In this document: positions 62,442 to 64,000 of the stretch, one piece after another
Layout of the letters: every line of letters starts with the position of its first letter
How positions within the stretch are numbered: the stretch's first letter is position 1
Source of the DNA: Cellvibrionaceae bacterium AOL6
Lineage (GTDB): Bacteria; Pseudomonadota; Gammaproteobacteria; Pseudomonadales; Cellvibrionaceae
Length of the DNA: 64,000 nt
NCBI GenBank assembly: GCA_003265435.1
Contig: NOXC01000005.1
Coordinates: 186,001-250,000, forward strand
Reading direction: 5' to 3'
Position numbers and translations under genes: made by a program
Notes under the pieces: generated by a model
Database searches by the model: none
Seen by the model: the letters and a program-made list of their open reading frames with translations, nothing else
What the model was told of the DNA's origin: nothing

Positions 62442-63980
62442 ATGAAAAGCCCCGTGTTTTACGCTCTTTTACTGTGCATTTCACTGATTTTATCACCAAG
62501 TTTGTGCGCAGATACGGAATTGAGCTTTTCCGAATGTCTCGATAGCGACGCCTACGGTTTAGACGAATGTGTCGACCAGAAAGTGGCTCCCGTCTCCAAT
62601 TTCATCGCGATGATTATTTTTTCCGAAATTCCTTTAAATGAGGATTTCGGCATACGCTGGATCGTGCTTTGGCTCGCAGCCGGCGCCGTGTTTTTTACCT
62701 TTTACCTTCGCTTTGTCAGTTTTTGGGGCTTTCGCCACGCGATCGATCTGGTACGCGGCAAATATTCTGACCCGAAAAGCCCTGGCGAGGTGAGCCACTT
62801 TCAGGCCCTCACTGCGGCCTTATCGGGTACGGTCGGTCTCGGCAATATCGCCGGTGTGGCCGTGGCAATTTCCATCGGTGGCCCTGGCGCCACCTTCTGG
62901 ATGATTGTCGCGGGCCTGATTGGCATGAGTTCCAAATTTGCTGAATGTACGCTCGGCGTGAAATATCGTATGTACCATGCTGACGGCAGTGTCTCTGGCG
63001 GCCCCAAATACTATCTGACCACCGGCCTGAGCGAGCGCGGCCTGCCCAACGTCGGGCGCGTGCTCGCCGTGTTTTTCGCGATCTGCTGCATTGGCGGCTC
63101 CATCGGCGGCGGTAATATGTTCCAAGCCAACCAAGCCTTCTCCATGACGGTGGAGGCCACCGGCGGAGCCACTAGCCCGCTGGCGGGTAAGGGGTGGCTA
63201 TTCGGGCTCATCATGGCGGTACTCGTTGCCGTGGTCATCATCGGCGGGATCAAAAGCATTGCTAAGGTCACCGCACGTCTCGTGCCCTTTATGGCCGCGG
63301 TCTATGTCATCACCGCACTGTTTATTATTCTCGGTAATATCTCGCAGGTGCCCATGGCCTTTGGCGAAATCATTGGTGGCGCCTTCAGCCCGGAAGGCGT
63401 AGTCGGTGGCGCCATTGGTGCGCTGATCCAAGGCTTCCAGCGCGCCGCCTTCAGCAATGAGGCTGGCGTGGGCTCGGCCGCCATCGCGCACGCCGCTGTG
63501 AAAACTCGAGAACCCGCGACTGAGGGTTTCGTCGCCCTGCTCGAACCCTTTATCGACACCGTCGTGATCTGCACAATGACGGCACTGGTCATCATTATTA
63601 CCGGGGCGATGGGCACACACCCCGAACTCGGCGGGGTCGACCTTACTGCCGCTGCGTTCAGCAGTGTATTCCCTTGGTTTGAGGGGATTTTGGCCCTCGC
63701 CGTGATCTTGTTTGCGTTCTCCACCATGCTGTCCTGGTCTTACTACGGCACCATCAGCTGGAGCTTTCTGTTCGGTCATTCCAACACCTCGATCTACACC
63801 TACAAAACCCTGTTCTGTGTGTTCATCGTGCTCGGCGCGATGGCGAGCCTGAATAATGTGATTACCTTTTCAGATTCGATGATCTTCGCGATGAGCCTTG
63901 CCAACCTGACCGGTCTCTACCTGCTCGCGCCGGTAGTGCGCAAGGAGCTGGATTACTATCAACAAAAAGTTCTGGGATAG
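62442..63980 (+). CDS. Alanine or glycine:cation symporter (AGCS family)
   Basis: 512 residues from the ATG at 62442, with GGAG 5 nt upstream; an ATG at 62424 is six codons earlier. A signal-peptide-like N-terminus ([19 protein letters not shown]) and a Cys-containing segment of about 60 residues precede the first core helix, an extension not found in short AGCS proteins. The core follows the family: [40 protein letters not shown] and [20 protein letters not shown]. Na+-coupled amino-acid uptake across the inner membrane is inferred. Ends 20 bp before the window edge. Confidence 0.9.
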   Translation: MKSPVFYALLLCISLILSPSLCADTELSFSECLDSDAYGLDECVDQKVAPVSNFIAMIIFSEIPLNEDFGIRWIVLWLAAGAVFFTFYLRFVSFWGFRHAIDLVRGKYSDPKSPGEVSHFQALTAALSGTVGLGNIAGVAVAISIGGPGATFWMIVAGLIGMSSKFAECTLGVKYRMYHADGSVSGGPKYYLTTGLSERGLPNVGRVLAVFFAICCIGGSIGGGNMFQANQAFSMTVEATGGATSPLAGKGWLFGLIMAVLVAVVIIGGIKSIAKVTARLVPFMAAVYVITALFIILGNISQVPMAFGEIIGGAFSPEGVVGGAIGALIQGFQRAAFSNEAGVGSAAIAHAAVKTREPATEGFVALLEPFIDTVVICTMTALVIIITGAMGTHPELGGVDLTAAAFSSVFPWFEGILALAVILFAFSTMLSWSYYGTISWSFLFGHSNTSIYTYKTLFCVFIVLGAMASLNNVITFSDSMIFAMSLANLTGLYLLAPVVRKELDYYQQKVLG

Positions 63981-64000
63981 CGCGCACAGATTCCCTGTGC

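Noticed and set aside
1-64000. tRNA, rRNA, tmRNA, prophage or insertion-sequence genes
   Set aside because: I scanned for cloverleaf-type T-arm words, rRNA-like stretches, integrases and transposases and found none supportable by eye.

Overview
This window reads as chromosomal DNA of a marine-type gammaproteobacterium near Pseudomonas and the Cellvibrionales. The evidence is gene order: dksA-gluQ-cbrX-cbrA-cbrB-[sRNA]-pcnB-folK-panB and PilZ next to radA both match pseudomonad arrangements, while hppA, the two-partner secretion pair and the M60-like lipoprotein are not typical of Pseudomonas. It is mostly dense core genome. I saw no rRNA, tRNA, CRISPR array, prophage or transposase gene.

Layout. 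0-7 kb: a membrane-anchored protein fragment, then mpl-ubiX and a secreted-type msrA on the minus strand, a small DUF6316-like gene, and two divergent pyrophosphatases (membrane hppA, soluble ppa). 7.4-14.1 kb is the most accessory-looking part: a lipoprotein with a LecA-like domain and an M60-like metalloprotease domain, then a TpsB/TpsA two-partner secretion pair. 14-16.2 kb: HAD phosphatase, M15 carboxypeptidase, TfoX C-terminal-like protein, Rieske protein. 16.4-26.8 kb: the dksA to panB block with the CbrA/CbrB two-component system. 26.8-30.4 kb: a histidine kinase and a receiver-GGDEF-EAL regulator. 30.4-30.6 kb: a 182-bp inverted-repeat (MITE-like) element. 30.8-44.7 kb: ppc, dxs, glyA, nhaA, ettA, a PilZ pair, radA with a NADAR gene, a triple DnaT-domain protein with a lambda P-like helicase-loader gene, and another PilZ. 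44.9-52.8 kb: parC, DUF2750, gloC-like, CheC-like plus GGDEF, a chemoreceptor, a POTRA-less Omp85 barrel. 52.9-64 kb: glnE, ilvE, msbA-waaA, an orphan binding protein, rnfH-ratA opposite smpB, and an AGCS symporter.

Most interesting result. The 801-bp gap between cbrB and pcnB holds what looks like a CrcZ-type small RNA gene: a near-consensus sigma-54 promoter (22949-22964), an A-rich transcript body packed with AAN repeats (the Hfq/Crc-binding CA motif, AAnAAnAA), and a strong intrinsic terminator (23191-23220). TGTTAC/GTAACA half-sites lie upstream. This is the position crcZ occupies in Pseudomonas, where CbrB activates it and the RNA titrates Hfq/Crc to relieve catabolite repression. If confirmed, it would extend the CbrAB-CrcZ circuit beyond the genus in which I know it to be described. 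A CA motif overlapping the ribosome-binding region of the chemoreceptor at 50223 is a candidate target within the window.

Other themes: c-di-GMP signalling is concentrated here (two GGDEF proteins, three PilZ proteins), and four of ten convergent gene pairs end on exactly 4-nt overlapping stop codons.
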